A DNA stretch of 64,000 bases from CAXMST01 sp963712765 (GCA_963712765.1 CAVQIX010000005.1:124001-188000), one strand, 5' to 3'; positions 53,329 to 62,510 are shown, numbered from the stretch's first letter. Program-made: numbers and translations. The notes: a model not told the origin generated them from the sequence alone.

Positions 53329-53397
53329 TCGCCGGCGGCCTGCACAAGTGCCGACCACCCCGCGCATTCGTGCCAATCGTCCGGCTGGAGCGTCGGT

Positions 53398-55404
53398 TTA
53401 GCGCGACATCCGCCGAAGGCGCTTGGCGAGCTTCCGGGCCGAGGGCGAGCCGAGCCCGGTCACGTCGTCGTAGCCCTTGCGGACGCGCAGGGTTCCGTAC
53501 TGACCGCCGCTCAGCAGCTGGTAGCTGATGCCGTCTTCGGCGTTGAGGAAGTTGTTGAAGGCGGCCGCCGCCGAGACGGCCGGATTGCGCGCAGGGCCCA
53601 CACGCCGCACGGCCCGGCCCCGGACTCGATAGAGCGACGGATTGAGGAACCCGAGCCGGCCGCCGTTGCGGTCCGCCATCACGGCGACCAGCCCGGCGAG
53701 GACCGGGGAGGCGACCGAGGTGCCGCCGACGCTGTGGCGCGTCACGTGCCGCTGCCCGGAGGAGTCGACCGCTGTCTGCACCAGCCCGGGACCACTCATG
53801 ATGTCCGCAATCAGTCCGACGTCGGGGACCACCCGGGCCCGGCCGCCGAAGTAGCCCGCGAGCCGCTTCGGGACTCTGGCGCGCTGGTAGCGCGGCTGCG
53901 GAAAGGCGCGGCTGGTGCCACCGGTGCTGCCGGCGATGTAGTTGCCCGGCGGCTGCGGATCCCAGGCCGTGCCGGAGCCGTTGAGATCGGCAGCCGACTC
54001 CCCCCAGCCCTGCTCCCAGACCCGCGCTCCCGTCGGCCCCACGCTCAGGGTCGTCCCCCCGACCGCGGTCACTCTGCGGCTCGAGGCCGGATACTGGACG
54101 GTCCTGATCCCGTCCTCCGCGATGTTGTCGCCGGTGTCGCCGGAGGAGTAGAGCATCGTGATCCCCTGCGCCGCAGCCTGCGTGAAAACGTCCTCACCGG
54201 CGCGGAAGAAGGCCCGCGTGGTCAGGAACTCGGGCAGACCCCAGGAGTTTGAGATCACGTCGACCCGGTTGCGGTCGACCATCTCGCTGTCGGCGACGAT
54301 CAACGCCGAGCTGTCGTTGGGGCCCGCGTCCGGGCCCGAGTAGTGGATCCGCGCCCCCGAGGCCACTCCGTGGGACACCTGCACGTCGAGCGTCTGCTCG
54401 GTGTAGAAGTCCCAGACGTAGTCCGCAGACTGCGGCCTGTAGCCCCTGGAAGGAGTGCGGATCCGCAGGCGGGTGCGCGGGATCCCGTTCTCGTCCGAGT
54501 AGGCGTTGAGATCGGACTGCAGCGTCGGCGACAGATAGCCCGTGACGATCCCGATGTCGACCCCCGAGCCGTCGATGCCCCTGCGGTGGAGCCGCTTCGC
54601 CCCGTAAGCCGAGCGGATCTGCCTGGCCTTGTAGCCGCAGATCGAGAGCAGCGGGTGCTGGCCGTAGGCGTTCGGCAGGCCCTCGTCGATCGTCTGTCCC
54701 CAGTACCGGGAACAGAACGGCCGTGGCTGCTCGGACACGACCCCGCCGAGCGAGCCGAGCAGGGGCGGGCCCGGATCGGCGCTCGGCGCCGCCCGGGCCC
54801 TGGGCGTGTCGCCCACTGCGCCCCCGGCTCCAAACAGGTGCGGGCGGAGGGGGGCCTCGGGCACCCCGATCGTGCCGCGAACGACGTGCGAGATCCTGCG
54901 CGGGACGCTGAGCGGGCCGCTCGGCGCCACCAGCTCCTGTCCGGCGGCACGGTAGGCCCGCGGCCGCGTCCCGAACGCGCGCTCGAAGTCTGCCGCCGTG
55001 CCGGCGGCCGGGAGCAGCACGCCGTTCGGGGTCGGAGCGCCGACGCTGAGGCCCCGTCTCCGCAGCCATCGCTTCACCGGGACGATCTCAGACCGCCGCC
55101 ACGAGTACCGCCGCCGGAACTCTGCCGCGGAGACGAACTCACGGTAGGAGTCGCTGCGCGGATCCGAGACCCGCTTTGCGAGCGCCCTGGCTCCGCGTCG
55201 GTCCCGGAGCCCAAGCACCACTTGGAAGTTGAGTCGCTCGCCCGCGGGCACCCGACCGGTCTCCTCCGTCGGGTCGGCGTAGGCCGGGACCGATCCCCGC
55301 AACTCGACCCGGTCGGCGGCGGCGACCGGAGCCGCGGATCCGACCGTGATCAGACCCGCAGCAAGGGAGAGGGCGACCATGGCTTTGAGCCGGGCCCGAG
55401 GCAC
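53398..55404 (-). CDS. S53 family peptidase (sedolisin/kumamolisin-like), secreted
   Basis: A 668-residue serine-carboxyl protease. There is a signal peptide (about 1-30), then a pro-kumamolisin activation domain (about 35-190) and the catalytic domain with the S53 residues E336 and D340 (YTEQTLDVQ), the oxyanion Asp D423 in SSGDTGD and Ser563 in GGTSVASP. The calcium site YDDVTGLGSP is near the C-terminus. Such enzymes are active in acid and cut extracellular protein. GTG start at 55404. It is the only gene in the block between repeat unit C and the intact tRNA-Pro. Confidence 0.93.
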   Translation of the reverse strand: MPRARLKAMVALSLAAGLITVGSAAPVAAADRVELRGSVPAYADPTEETGRVPAGERLNFQVVLGLRDRRGARALAKRVSDPRSDSYREFVSAAEFRRRYSWRRSEIVPVKRWLRRRGLSVGAPTPNGVLLPAAGTAADFERAFGTRPRAYRAAGQELVAPSGPLSVPRRISHVVRGTIGVPEAPLRPHLFGAGGAVGDTPRARAAPSADPGPPLLGSLGGVVSEQPRPFCSRYWGQTIDEGLPNAYGQHPLLSICGYKARQIRSAYGAKRLHRRGIDGSGVDIGIVTGYLSPTLQSDLNAYSDENGIPRTRLRIRTPSRGYRPQSADYVWDFYTEQTLDVQVSHGVASGARIHYSGPDAGPNDSSALIVADSEMVDRNRVDVISNSWGLPEFLTTRAFFRAGEDVFTQAAAQGITMLYSSGDTGDNIAEDGIRTVQYPASSRRVTAVGGTTLSVGPTGARVWEQGWGESAADLNGSGTAWDPQPPGNYIAGSTGGTSRAFPQPRYQRARVPKRLAGYFGGRARVVPDVGLIADIMSGPGLVQTAVDSSGQRHVTRHSVGGTSVASPVLAGLVAVMADRNGGRLGFLNPSLYRVRGRAVRRVGPARNPAVSAAAAFNNFLNAEDGISYQLLSGGQYGTLRVRKGYDDVTGLGSPSARKLAKRLRRMSR

Positions 55405-55461
55405 GAAGCGCAGCCTACCTCACGGGCTTGCCTGAGCTCGAATCCCGTGCCGTGGTCCCCA

Positions 55462-55535
55462 TCGGGGCGACTGGATTTGAACCAGCGACCTTTCGACCCC
55501 CAGTCGAATGCGCTACCAAACTGCGCCACGCCCCG
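55462..55535 (-). tRNA. tRNA-Pro (anticodon GGG)
   Basis: A 74-nt cloverleaf in minus-strand sense: acceptor CGGGGCG/CGCCCCG with discriminator A, D-arm GCGCAGTTTGGTAGCGC, anticodon stem TTCGA/TCGAA around CTGGGGG (GGG), and T-arm with TTCAAAT. No CCA is encoded. It is the intact donor of the 47-bp segment copied three times to its left. Confidence 0.95.
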
Positions 55536-55581
55536 TGACGAGCGGCCAGTGTACGCCAGAGTGGGCGCGGTGGAGGTTCGA

Positions 55582-55653
55582 AGCGGGCGACGGGACTCGA
55601 ACCCGTTCTTCGAGCTTGGAAGGCTCACGTGCAACCGGTAACACCTCGCCCGC
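55582..55653 (-). tRNA. tRNA-Gly (anticodon TCC)
   Basis: A 72-nt cloverleaf: acceptor GCGGGCG/CGCCCGC, anticodon loop CTTCCAA (TCC) and T-loop TTCGAGT. It follows tRNA-Pro by 46 bp on the same strand. CCA is not encoded. Confidence 0.94.
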
Positions 55654-55757
55654 GCAGGGGCCGATTATAGGTCGGCACTTCCGGTCGAGTTGGCGGATGG
55701 GCATCCAGGCCGGCCCGTTCTCAGGAATCTTTCAGGGTCAGGCGCGAGACTGCGTGG

Positions 55758-56459
55758 ATGGTGAACGATTCCGGCGAGCGGGTGATGGTGGTCGATGATG
55801 AGCCCGCGGTGCGGGAGGCGGTCGAGCGGGCGCTGAAGCTCGAGGGGTACGCGGTCAGCACCGCCGCCGACGGGGCGCTGGCTCTGCGGGAGATCGCGGT
55901 CTCCCCTCCCGACGCGATCGTGCTCGACGTGCTGATGCCGGAGGTCGACGGACTCGAGGTTTGCCGCCGACTGCGTGGAGCCGGCGACCGCACGCCGGTG
56001 CTGATGCTGACCGCGCGAGACGCCGTCTCCGATCGGGTCGACGGACTCGACGCCGGCGCCGACGACTACCTGGTCAAGCCGTTCGCGCTGGAGGAGCTGC
56101 TGGCACGCTTGCGGGCGCTGCTGCGGCGGGCGGAACCCGCCGCAGAGGGCCGGGCGTCCTCCCCGCTCCGCTTCGAGGATCTGGCGCTCGACCCGGCCAC
56201 GCGCGAAGTGAGGCGCGGCGAGAGGTCTATCGAACTGACCAAGACCGAGTTCGAGCTCCTGCACCTGTTCATGCGCCACCCGCGCCAGGTACTGACCCGG
56301 ACCCAGATCTTCGAGTCGGTCTGGGACTACGACTTCGGCCCCAGCTCGAACGCGCTCGAGGTCTACGTCGGCTACCTGCGGCGGAAGACCGAGGCCGAGG
56401 GCGAGCCGCGGCTCCTGCAGACGGCGCGCGGCGTCGGCTACTCGCTGAAGGCGCGATGA
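55758..56459 (+). CDS. OmpR/PhoB-family response regulator (MprA-like)
   Basis: A 233-residue regulator with a receiver domain (D13/D14, phospho-acceptor D57 in IVLDVLMPE, K107 in YLVKPFALEE) and a C-terminal winged helix (ELTKTEFELLHLFMRHPRQV, then YVGYLRRK and ARGVGYSLKAR). ATG 55758. Its stop overlaps the start of the partner kinase gene (ATGA). The pair resembles actinobacterial MprAB/TcrXY systems that respond to envelope stress; the actual signal is unknown. Confidence 0.93.
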   Translation: MVNDSGERVMVVDDEPAVREAVERALKLEGYAVSTAADGALALREIAVSPPDAIVLDVLMPEVDGLEVCRRLRGAGDRTPVLMLTARDAVSDRVDGLDAGADDYLVKPFALEELLARLRALLRRAEPAAEGRASSPLRFEDLALDPATREVRRGERSIELTKTEFELLHLFMRHPRQVLTRTQIFESVWDYDFGPSSNALEVYVGYLRRKTEAEGEPRLLQTARGVGYSLKAR

Positions 56460-57880
56460 GCTTCCGCAGGCGTCTGACCCTCTATTCGGCAGCGGCCGTC
56501 GCGATCTCGATCGCCGTCGCGGCAGTCGTCGCCTATCTGCTCGTCCGCTCCGAGCTGCGCGATCAGATCGACGGATCGCTGCTCGAGCGCGCCAACGCCG
56601 CCACCGGATCCGTCGACGGTGCGCCCTTCGGCCCGGGCCGGGGCGCTCCACCCGGCAGCCCGCAACCGCCCGCCGATCTCGGCCAGGACCCGCCCGGGTC
56701 GCTGCGCCTCCCCGATCGGCTTGGGGGCCCCGAGGTCGTCGCTCAGGTGGTCGGGCCGGCGGGGGAGGTCCTGGTCCGTCGAGGCCTGCCGGCCGGGGTG
56801 ATCCTGCCGGTCGGCCCGGCCGAGCGGCTGTTGGAGTCGGGCGATCCGGGGCCGGTGTTCTCCGATGCGTCGGTGGACGGCGAGTCGCTGCGGGTGCTGA
56901 CGATCGCCCCCGGCGATGAGTTCGCGATCCAGACAGCGCGCTCACTCGCCGAGGTCGAGAGCACGCTCTCCCGGCTCGCACTGATCATGGCGTTGATCGC
57001 GCTCGCCGGAGTTGGCGCGGCGGCGGGGCTCGGACTGGTGGTCGCCCGCACGGCGCTGGCCCCGGTCGCTCGCCTCTCGTCAACCGCCGAGGAGGTTGCG
57101 CGGACCGAGGACCTGAGTCGGCGGATAGAGGTCGAGGGCGACGACGAGCTGGCCAGGCTCGGTGAGAGTTTCAACTCGATGATGGAGAGCCTCGAGCGCT
57201 CGGTCGGTGCCCAAAAGCAGCTGGTCGCCGACGCCTCCCATGAGCTCCGCACCCCGCTGACGAGCCTGCGGACCAACATCGAGACGCTCGCCCGGCGGCC
57301 CGACATGCCCGACGGCGACCGCGGCCGCCTGCTCGCCGACCTCGAGAGCGAGCTGGCGGAGCTCGGCCGCCTCGTCGATGACATCGTCGACCTCGCGCGC
57401 GATGGCGCCGACGATTCCGAGCCGAGCGAGATGCGCCTCGACCGGATCGTCGCCGCATGCATCGAGCGGGCCGAGCGTCGGGCCGACGGAGTCGGCATCT
57501 CGGCCGAGCTGGAGCCGGTGGTCATCGTCGGCCGCCCCGAGCGGCTCGACCGCGCCGTCGGCAACCTGCTCGACAACGCGCTCAAGTGGACCCCTGGCGG
57601 CGGCACGATCGCCGTCACTCTCGAAGGCACGACCCTAACCGTCGACGACAGCGGCTCCGGCATCCCCGAGCAGGAACGAGCACGCGTCTTCGACCGCTTC
57701 TACCGGTCGGCCGCCGCCCGCGGCAGCCCCGGCTCAGGGCTGGGACTCGCGATCGTCAAGCAGGTAGCGGAGTCGCACGGAGGTTCGGCGAGGGCCACCG
57801 AGAGCCCGCTCGGTGGAGCACGGATGACGCTCACGCTGCCGGGCGCCGAGTCCCCGGAGGCGAGCGTCCCTCAGCGCTAG
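56456..57880 (+). CDS. Sensor histidine kinase (MprB-like)
   Basis: A 474-residue membrane kinase. TM1 is about residues 9-32; an extracytoplasmic domain rich in Gly/Pro (about 33-165) follows, then TM2 (about 172-195), a HAMP linker, the HisKA domain with the phospho-acceptor in VADASHELRTPLTSLR, and a HATPase with N box GNLLDNALKWTP, DSGSGIPEQERARVFDRF and GSGLGLAIVKQV. It is encoded with and presumably phosphorylates the upstream OmpR-type regulator. Its stop codon TAG shares bases with the stop of the convergent MFS gene (CTAG). Confidence 0.93.
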   Translation: MSFRRRLTLYSAAAVAISIAVAAVVAYLLVRSELRDQIDGSLLERANAATGSVDGAPFGPGRGAPPGSPQPPADLGQDPPGSLRLPDRLGGPEVVAQVVGPAGEVLVRRGLPAGVILPVGPAERLLESGDPGPVFSDASVDGESLRVLTIAPGDEFAIQTARSLAEVESTLSRLALIMALIALAGVGAAAGLGLVVARTALAPVARLSSTAEEVARTEDLSRRIEVEGDDELARLGESFNSMMESLERSVGAQKQLVADASHELRTPLTSLRTNIETLARRPDMPDGDRGRLLADLESELAELGRLVDDIVDLARDGADDSEPSEMRLDRIVAACIERAERRADGVGISAELEPVVIVGRPERLDRAVGNLLDNALKWTPGGGTIAVTLEGTTLTVDDSGSGIPEQERARVFDRFYRSAAARGSPGSGLGLAIVKQVAESHGGSARATESPLGGARMTLTLPGAESPEASVPQR

Positions 57881-59010
57881 GGACGCAGTCGCAGCAGGGT
57901 GCTGGTGACAGCGAGGGTGACGCCGGCGAGAGCGAGGTAGGCAAGCGACGGGCCGCCGAGATCCAGGGCGAGACCGGCGGCGACCGGCCCGATCGTGTAC
58001 CCGATCGAGTAGATCAGGTTGAGGAAGCCGTACCCGAAGCCGCGCGCGAGGTCGCCGAATGCGTCGTCGAGCCATGGAACGGCCGCCGCGAAGATCGTGC
58101 TCGAGGAGATCCCGAAGATCCCGAGACCGATCAGCAGTCCGGCGATGCCCCCGAGCGTCGCCAGCAGCACCGCCGAGAGCGCCAGCAGCAGCAGCCCGAA
58201 CCCGACCACGGGCACCCTGCCCCTACGGTCCCCGGCAGCCCCGGCAATCGGAGCCGCGACCGCGTCGAGGGCGATGGTGGCGGCGAACACGCCGCCGATC
58301 GCCGCCGCCGAGAGCCCCAGGCGCTCATCGGCATCAAGGGGGGCTACCACCTCGACCAGCCCGAGAGCCGTGGCGCCGACGACCACGATCAGGGTTCCCG
58401 GTAGCACTCGGGGAGAGACGGCGATTGCAAGCAGATCGCGGAACCGACGTGGTTCCCCCTCGGGCGGGGAGGGACGGCCACGTGGCAGAAGAAAGAAGCC
58501 GAGGCCCGCGATGACCACCGCGGCGCCGGCGACCAACAGGAACGGGAACTCGAAGCCGAAAGCGTCGCCGGCGATGCCACCGAGGGCGGGCCCGGCGATC
58601 GCTCCGACGCTGTTTGCGGCCAGCGCATAGCCGATCGACTCCCCCTTGCGCTCGGGCGGGGCCAGGTCGGCAACTACTGCGAGAGCCGCGATCCAGCTCG
58701 CGGCGGCACCGACCCCCTGGATCGCACGTCCCACGATCAGCGGCTCGAGCGAGCTCGACAGCGCGATCAGCGTCGAGCCGGCCGCGGTGAGCAACATGCC
58801 GACCAGCAGGAGCGGCCGCCGGCCGAGGGAGTCGGCGAGGCGGCCGAACGGGAGCGAGACGAACAGGATCGGAATCGCATAGGCGCCGAGCGCGAACCCG
58901 AGCTCGACCTCGCTCGCACCGGTGCGACGCTCGATCTCGGGCAGCAGCGGAGCGATCAGCCCGAGCAGCGCGGTGTCGATGGTGATCGCGCCGATCGCCA
59001 CGGCCAGCAC
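57877..59010 (-). CDS. Major facilitator superfamily transporter
   Basis: A 377-residue protein with about 12 transmembrane segments and the MFS motif between TM2 and TM3 (FGRLADSLGRRPLLLVG) and RAIQGVGAAASWIAAL in TM4, as in drug/H+ antiporters (DHA1-like). Substrate unknown. The start is taken at GTG 59010, right at TM1; the in-frame sequence upstream is basic and lacks a better start. Convergent with the histidine kinase gene, with a four-base overlap. Confidence 0.88.
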   Translation of the reverse strand: MLAVAIGAITIDTALLGLIAPLLPEIERRTGASEVELGFALGAYAIPILFVSLPFGRLADSLGRRPLLLVGMLLTAAGSTLIALSSSLEPLIVGRAIQGVGAAASWIAALAVVADLAPPERKGESIGYALAANSVGAIAGPALGGIAGDAFGFEFPFLLVAGAAVVIAGLGFFLLPRGRPSPPEGEPRRFRDLLAIAVSPRVLPGTLIVVVGATALGLVEVVAPLDADERLGLSAAAIGGVFAATIALDAVAAPIAGAAGDRRGRVPVVGFGLLLLALSAVLLATLGGIAGLLIGLGIFGISSSTIFAAAVPWLDDAFGDLARGFGYGFLNLIYSIGYTIGPVAAGLALDLGGPSLAYLALAGVTLAVTSTLLRLRP

Positions 59011-59109
59011 AGCGCGACGGCGCGACCTACTCAGTGAATCAATCCTCTCCAGGGCGCCGATCGAGCCACGGCGCGAGTCTATTCGGGCCGTGGCGGCGGC
59101 GAGGGTCGC

Positions 59110-59694
59110 TCAGCGCTTGTAGCCAACGTCGAGGGTGTAGGTGGCGTACTTGAACCTGCTCTTGTACGGGCTTCCGCGCCGGACTCCGACACCGACGTGT
59201 TCGAAGCCGCGGCTGAGCAGGGTCGCGCGGTGCCCCGAGCTGCCCATCCAGGCCTTGACGATCGCCTTGGGCGATCCGCGGCGGCGGCCCTTGCCGTAGG
59301 CAATCGTCTCCCCCGCGCTCCAGCTGCAGCCGCAGGGGAGGTAGTCGGCCTGGGCGAGCCGCCCCGGTAGCGGGTCCTCGCCGGGGCACTGGTGGGAGAA
59401 GCAGTCCGCCCGACGCATCCTCTTCGTGTGGGCGGTGGCCGCACGGGTGATGTTCTTCTTCTTCGTCAGGCGCCGGAGCCCGTGCTTGCCGCGGCGCTTG
59501 TTGACGAGGCAGCGGACCAGCTGCGCGGCCTTGGTGACTTTCATCTTCGCCGGCGCCCTGCCGGCGCCAGGGCACGAGCGACCAGCCTCGGCCACGCTCG
59601 GCTCAAAGGGCAGCGGACCGCCGGGGGATCCGGCGTAGCCGACGATGAGTAGCGCAGCGAGCAGCAGCGCGAGGGTGGGGATTCGAATCGACAT
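59110..59694 (-). CDS. Secreted CAP-domain (SCP/PR1-like) protein
   Basis: A 194-residue protein. The signal peptide (about 1-28) is followed by a basic linker and a CAP domain: LVNKRRGKHGLRRLTKKKNI, AHTKRMRRADCFSHQCP, ADYLPCGCSWSAGETIAYG and AWMGSSGHRATLLSRGFEHV followed by GVGVRRG. The conserved CAP His and Glu positions are present, and four cysteines could form disulfides. Bacterial CAP proteins are extracellular with mostly unknown roles. ATG 59694 is chosen because it begins the signal peptide; a longer frame upstream is not hydrophobic. Confidence 0.85.
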   Translation of the reverse strand: MSIRIPTLALLLAALLIVGYAGSPGGPLPFEPSVAEAGRSCPGAGRAPAKMKVTKAAQLVRCLVNKRRGKHGLRRLTKKKNITRAATAHTKRMRRADCFSHQCPGEDPLPGRLAQADYLPCGCSWSAGETIAYGKGRRRGSPKAIVKAWMGSSGHRATLLSRGFEHVGVGVRRGSPYKSRFKYATYTLDVGYKR

Positions 59695-59792
59695 AGGGGG
59701 ACTACCGGGAAGCGCGCTTGGCGACTGAGCTTGCCGGCGGGGGGGATTATTAGCAAAGCGCAAACACGGAACGGCTCCACGCTCACATTTCG

Positions 59793-60788
59793 CTAGTGGT
59801 CTCCGTCACGATCGGCGCTGCCGCGGCTCACCAACCCGGCCGCGAAGTTCTTGATCTGCTCGCCCAGCGACTCGGACTCCTCGTCGGGGTCGGGGTCGTA
59901 CTCCCCGGCCCTGACGCCGGGCCAGATCGCAGCCATCTCGGCCCCGATCAGGAACACGATCGAGGCCAGGAAGACGAAGAACATGAAGGCGATGACGGCG
60001 CCCAGCGAGCCGTAGACGGCGCTGTAGTTGGCGAAGTTCTCGAGATAGAGGGCGAAGCCCCGCTTGAGGATCTCGTAGCCGATCGTGGCAAAGAGGACGC
60101 CCGGCCAGATATCTTGCCACGCGGGGCGCCTTGAGGGTAGGACCCGGTACATGATGCCGAAGACGACCGCGGCGAGGATCAGTGGCAGAAAGAGCCCGGT
60201 GGCGTCGATGATGGACTCGATCGCCTCGCCGACGCGACCTTCGAAGGTGATCGAGAGCCGGGAGAGCAGCGTGGTTGCGAAGGAGAGGGAGAGGAGCACG
60301 CCGAGGCCGAGGACCAGCAGGAGGTCGAGACCCTTGCCCCGGAGCGCTCCGCGTCGCTCCTCCTCCTCGAAGGCAACGCTGACCGAGTTGCGCGCCGCGC
60401 TGATCAGGGCGCTGGCGGAGATCAGCAGAGCGACCAGGCCGACGACGCCGAGCGTGCCGGAATTCGCCGTGACGCCGTCGAGCAGCTTCTCGATGTCCTC
60501 CCGGCCCGAGCCCTCGGTCAGCGGCAGCTCGGCGAGCAGGTAGCTGACGACATCCTCCCGCGCCCCAGGATCATCGAGGATGAAACCGGCGGCGGCGGCG
60601 AGCACGATCACGGCCGGAAAGACCGACAGCAGCGCGTAGTAGGCCATCCCCGCGGCCAGCTGGGTGCCGTGATGCCCAGAGAGCCGGGTAACCCCGTTGC
60701 TGAGCAGGCGCCAGGAGTGCCCGAGCCCGGTCTGTAGCCGAGCCACGACCCGATCGGTGCGGGAGTTGCTCGGGGCGGGGTCGTCCAT
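59793..60788 (-). CDS. YihY/UPF0761 (BrkB-like) family membrane protein
   Basis: A 331-residue inner-membrane protein with six or seven hydrophobic segments and the YihY pattern: GTQLAAGMAYYALLSVFPAV near the N-terminus, RAWQDIWPG-like SRRPAWQDIWPGVLFATIGY in the middle and YSAVYGSLGAVIAFMFFVFL followed by SIVFLIGAE. The C-terminal tail is acidic. The family is sometimes called ribonuclease BN by mistake; its true role is unknown. ATG 60788. Confidence 0.92.
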   Translation of the reverse strand: MDDPAPSNSRTDRVVARLQTGLGHSWRLLSNGVTRLSGHHGTQLAAGMAYYALLSVFPAVIVLAAAAGFILDDPGAREDVVSYLLAELPLTEGSGREDIEKLLDGVTANSGTLGVVGLVALLISASALISAARNSVSVAFEEEERRGALRGKGLDLLLVLGLGVLLSLSFATTLLSRLSITFEGRVGEAIESIIDATGLFLPLILAAVVFGIMYRVLPSRRPAWQDIWPGVLFATIGYEILKRGFALYLENFANYSAVYGSLGAVIAFMFFVFLASIVFLIGAEMAAIWPGVRAGEYDPDPDEESESLGEQIKNFAAGLVSRGSADRDGDH

Positions 60789-60849
60789 GGCGACAGACGG
60801 TACCCGTCACCGGGGCGCGCCCATCGGGCACGCCCCGGGCGGGCGAGAG

Positions 60850-60924
60850 CGGGGCAGCCAGGACTCGAACCTGGAATCGCCGGTTTTGGAGACCGGAGCC
60901 TTGATCCAATTTGGCCACTGCCCC
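60850..60924 (-). tRNA. tRNA-Trp (anticodon CCA)
   Basis: A 75-nt cloverleaf: acceptor GGGGCAG/CTGCCCC with discriminator G, anticodon stem CCGGT/ACCGG around CTCCAAA (CCA), and T-loop TTCGAGT. Confidence 0.95.
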
Positions 60925-60997
60925 AGCGGGCGCATCCTAGCGTCGGCGGCGTCAGATCACCGGGTCATCGGCCCGAACAGCAAGCTCGCCGGGCGAG

Positions 60998-61080
60998 TGC
61001 GGACGAGAGGACTCGAACCTCCACGGGCAAAGCCCACCAGGACCTAAACCTGGCGCGTCTTCCAGTTCCGCCACGTCCGC
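60998..61080 (-). tRNA. tRNA-Leu (anticodon TAG)
   Basis: An 83-nt class II tRNA with a long variable arm: acceptor GCGGACG/CGTCCGC, anticodon stem CCAGG/CCTGG around TTTAGGT (TAG), variable stem GGGCTTTGCCC, and T-loop TTCGAGT. Confidence 0.95.
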
Positions 61081-61131
61081 TCGGCAGCCAACGGTAGCGC
61101 GCGACCGTGCTAGTGGATATGGTCCCCGTCG

Positions 61132-61779
61132 ATGGCTGAGTTCGGCGAGACACCGGTACGGGAAGGCTACGAGCGCTGGCGACCCAACCGGGAGAAGGCG
61201 GAGTCGAAGACGACGAAGGCCATCGTTGCCTTCGTCCTGCTCGTGTCGGCGGGCCTCCTCGTCATCATCACCCTCGGTGGCTGGGAGCGGCTTCAGAGCC
61301 CCGGCATCGGCCTGCTGACCCTCCTCTGGGGCGGTCTCTACGTGGCTTTCGCCTACTTCGTGATGCGCTGGCAGCGCGGGGTATTGCCGGTCGCGGCCTC
61401 CCTGGCCGTGATCATGGTGATCTTCGCGGCGGTCGCAGCGCCCGGGTGGTTCGCGCGCGCCAAGGACGGTCTCAGCTCGCCGGCCCTGCCCGAGGATCTG
61501 CTCGGCCTGCTCACGATCATCGTCATCCCGGTGCAGATCCTGCTCATCGCGGTCGCGATGATCGCCTTCAACCAGGAGTGGCACGTCGAGGAGGAGCGCC
61601 CGATCGAGGGTGGCCCCCACGACACCGGCGGTGGCGGCAGCGTCGAGTTCGCCGAATCCGATGTCGAGGAGGAGCCCGGGTACACCGACTCCGACCTCGA
61701 CCGGCGCGAGTACCCGCAGGACACAACCGAGCCCCGCGGGTGGAGCCCACCCAGCGCGGGCACCGCCCCCACCGCCTAG
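61132..61779 (+). CDS. Predicted membrane protein, family not recognised
   Basis: A 215-residue protein with a charged N-terminus (about 1-28), four transmembrane segments (about 28-48, 58-78, 84-103 and 122-145) and a hydrophilic acidic, proline-rich C-terminal tail of about 65 residues, probably cytoplasmic. I do not recognise a conserved domain. It stands alone between tRNA-Leu and the YedK gene. ATG 61132; codon use and membrane topology support that it is real. Confidence 0.75.
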   Translation: MAEFGETPVREGYERWRPNREKAESKTTKAIVAFVLLVSAGLLVIITLGGWERLQSPGIGLLTLLWGGLYVAFAYFVMRWQRGVLPVAASLAVIMVIFAAVAAPGWFARAKDGLSSPALPEDLLGLLTIIVIPVQILLIAVAMIAFNQEWHVEEERPIEGGPHDTGGGGSVEFAESDVEEEPGYTDSDLDRREYPQDTTEPRGWSPPSAGTAPTA

Positions 61780-61812
61780 CTCGCCCCCGTCGAATCGAGC
61801 TGGGATCGGGTT

Positions 61813-62499
61813 CTAGAGCAGCTTCATCGGCGGCTCGAGCAGATGCGGTCCATCCTCGCGAACGTTGCTGACGGCGTCGCCGACCTCCCGGGTGACCAAG
61901 CCATCGGCGGCGGCGGGGATCAGAAGGCGCTTGAGAGCCTCCGGGTCGGCGTCGGGGTCGAGCCACTCGGCCTCCGCTCCATCGGGCAGCACCACCGGCA
62001 TCCGGTCGTGGATCGGCCGGATCAGATCGTTCGGCTCGCAGGTGATGATCGCGCAGCTGTGGATCGCCTCGCCCTGCTCGCGCTCCAGGCGAGCCCAGAT
62101 CCCGGCGAACGCGAATAGCTCCCGGCCGGGGCGGCTGATCCAGATCGGCTGCTTGCCGGTCGGATCGCGCCGCCATTCATAGAAGCCGTCGGCTGGAATC
62201 AGGCAACGACGCCGGCGAAACGACTCCCGGTAGGCGGGCTGTTTGGCAATCGTCTCGGCGCGGGCGTTGATCAGCGGCCGGCCGCCCTTCTCGGCCCAGC
62301 GACCCGGCATCAATCCCCAGCGGAGCTTGCCGAGCTCGCGCCCCCCCTCCTCGCTCGTCCTCACCGCGAGCACCGCGTCGGTGGGGGCGATGTTGAAGCG
62401 CGGCCGCTCGTCGAACTCGAAGGGACCGGGGCCATCGAGTCCGAAGCGCAGCTTCAGGCGCTTGGGATCGGGGTTGGTGAGGGTGTAGCGACCGCACAT
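61813..62499 (-). CDS. SOS response-associated peptidase YedK (HMCES family)
   Basis: A 228-residue SRAP protein. HMCES/YedK proteins shield abasic sites in single-stranded DNA by forming a thiazolidine link through Cys2. The catalytic Cys2 is present (MCGRYTL, after Met removal), with FNIAPTD, WGLMPGRW, NARAETIAKQPAYRESFRRR, RCLIPADGFYEW and HDRMPVVLP. ATG 62499 is fixed by the need for Cys at position 2. No recombination genes are adjacent. The stop lies about 33 bp from the convergent membrane-protein gene. Confidence 0.95.
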   Translation of the reverse strand: MCGRYTLTNPDPKRLKLRFGLDGPGPFEFDERPRFNIAPTDAVLAVRTSEEGGRELGKLRWGLMPGRWAEKGGRPLINARAETIAKQPAYRESFRRRRCLIPADGFYEWRRDPTGKQPIWISRPGRELFAFAGIWARLEREQGEAIHSCAIITCEPNDLIRPIHDRMPVVLPDGAEAEWLDPDADPEALKRLLIPAAADGLVTREVGDAVSNVREDGPHLLEPPMKLL

Positions 62500-62510
62500 A
62501 GTCGTTCTGA

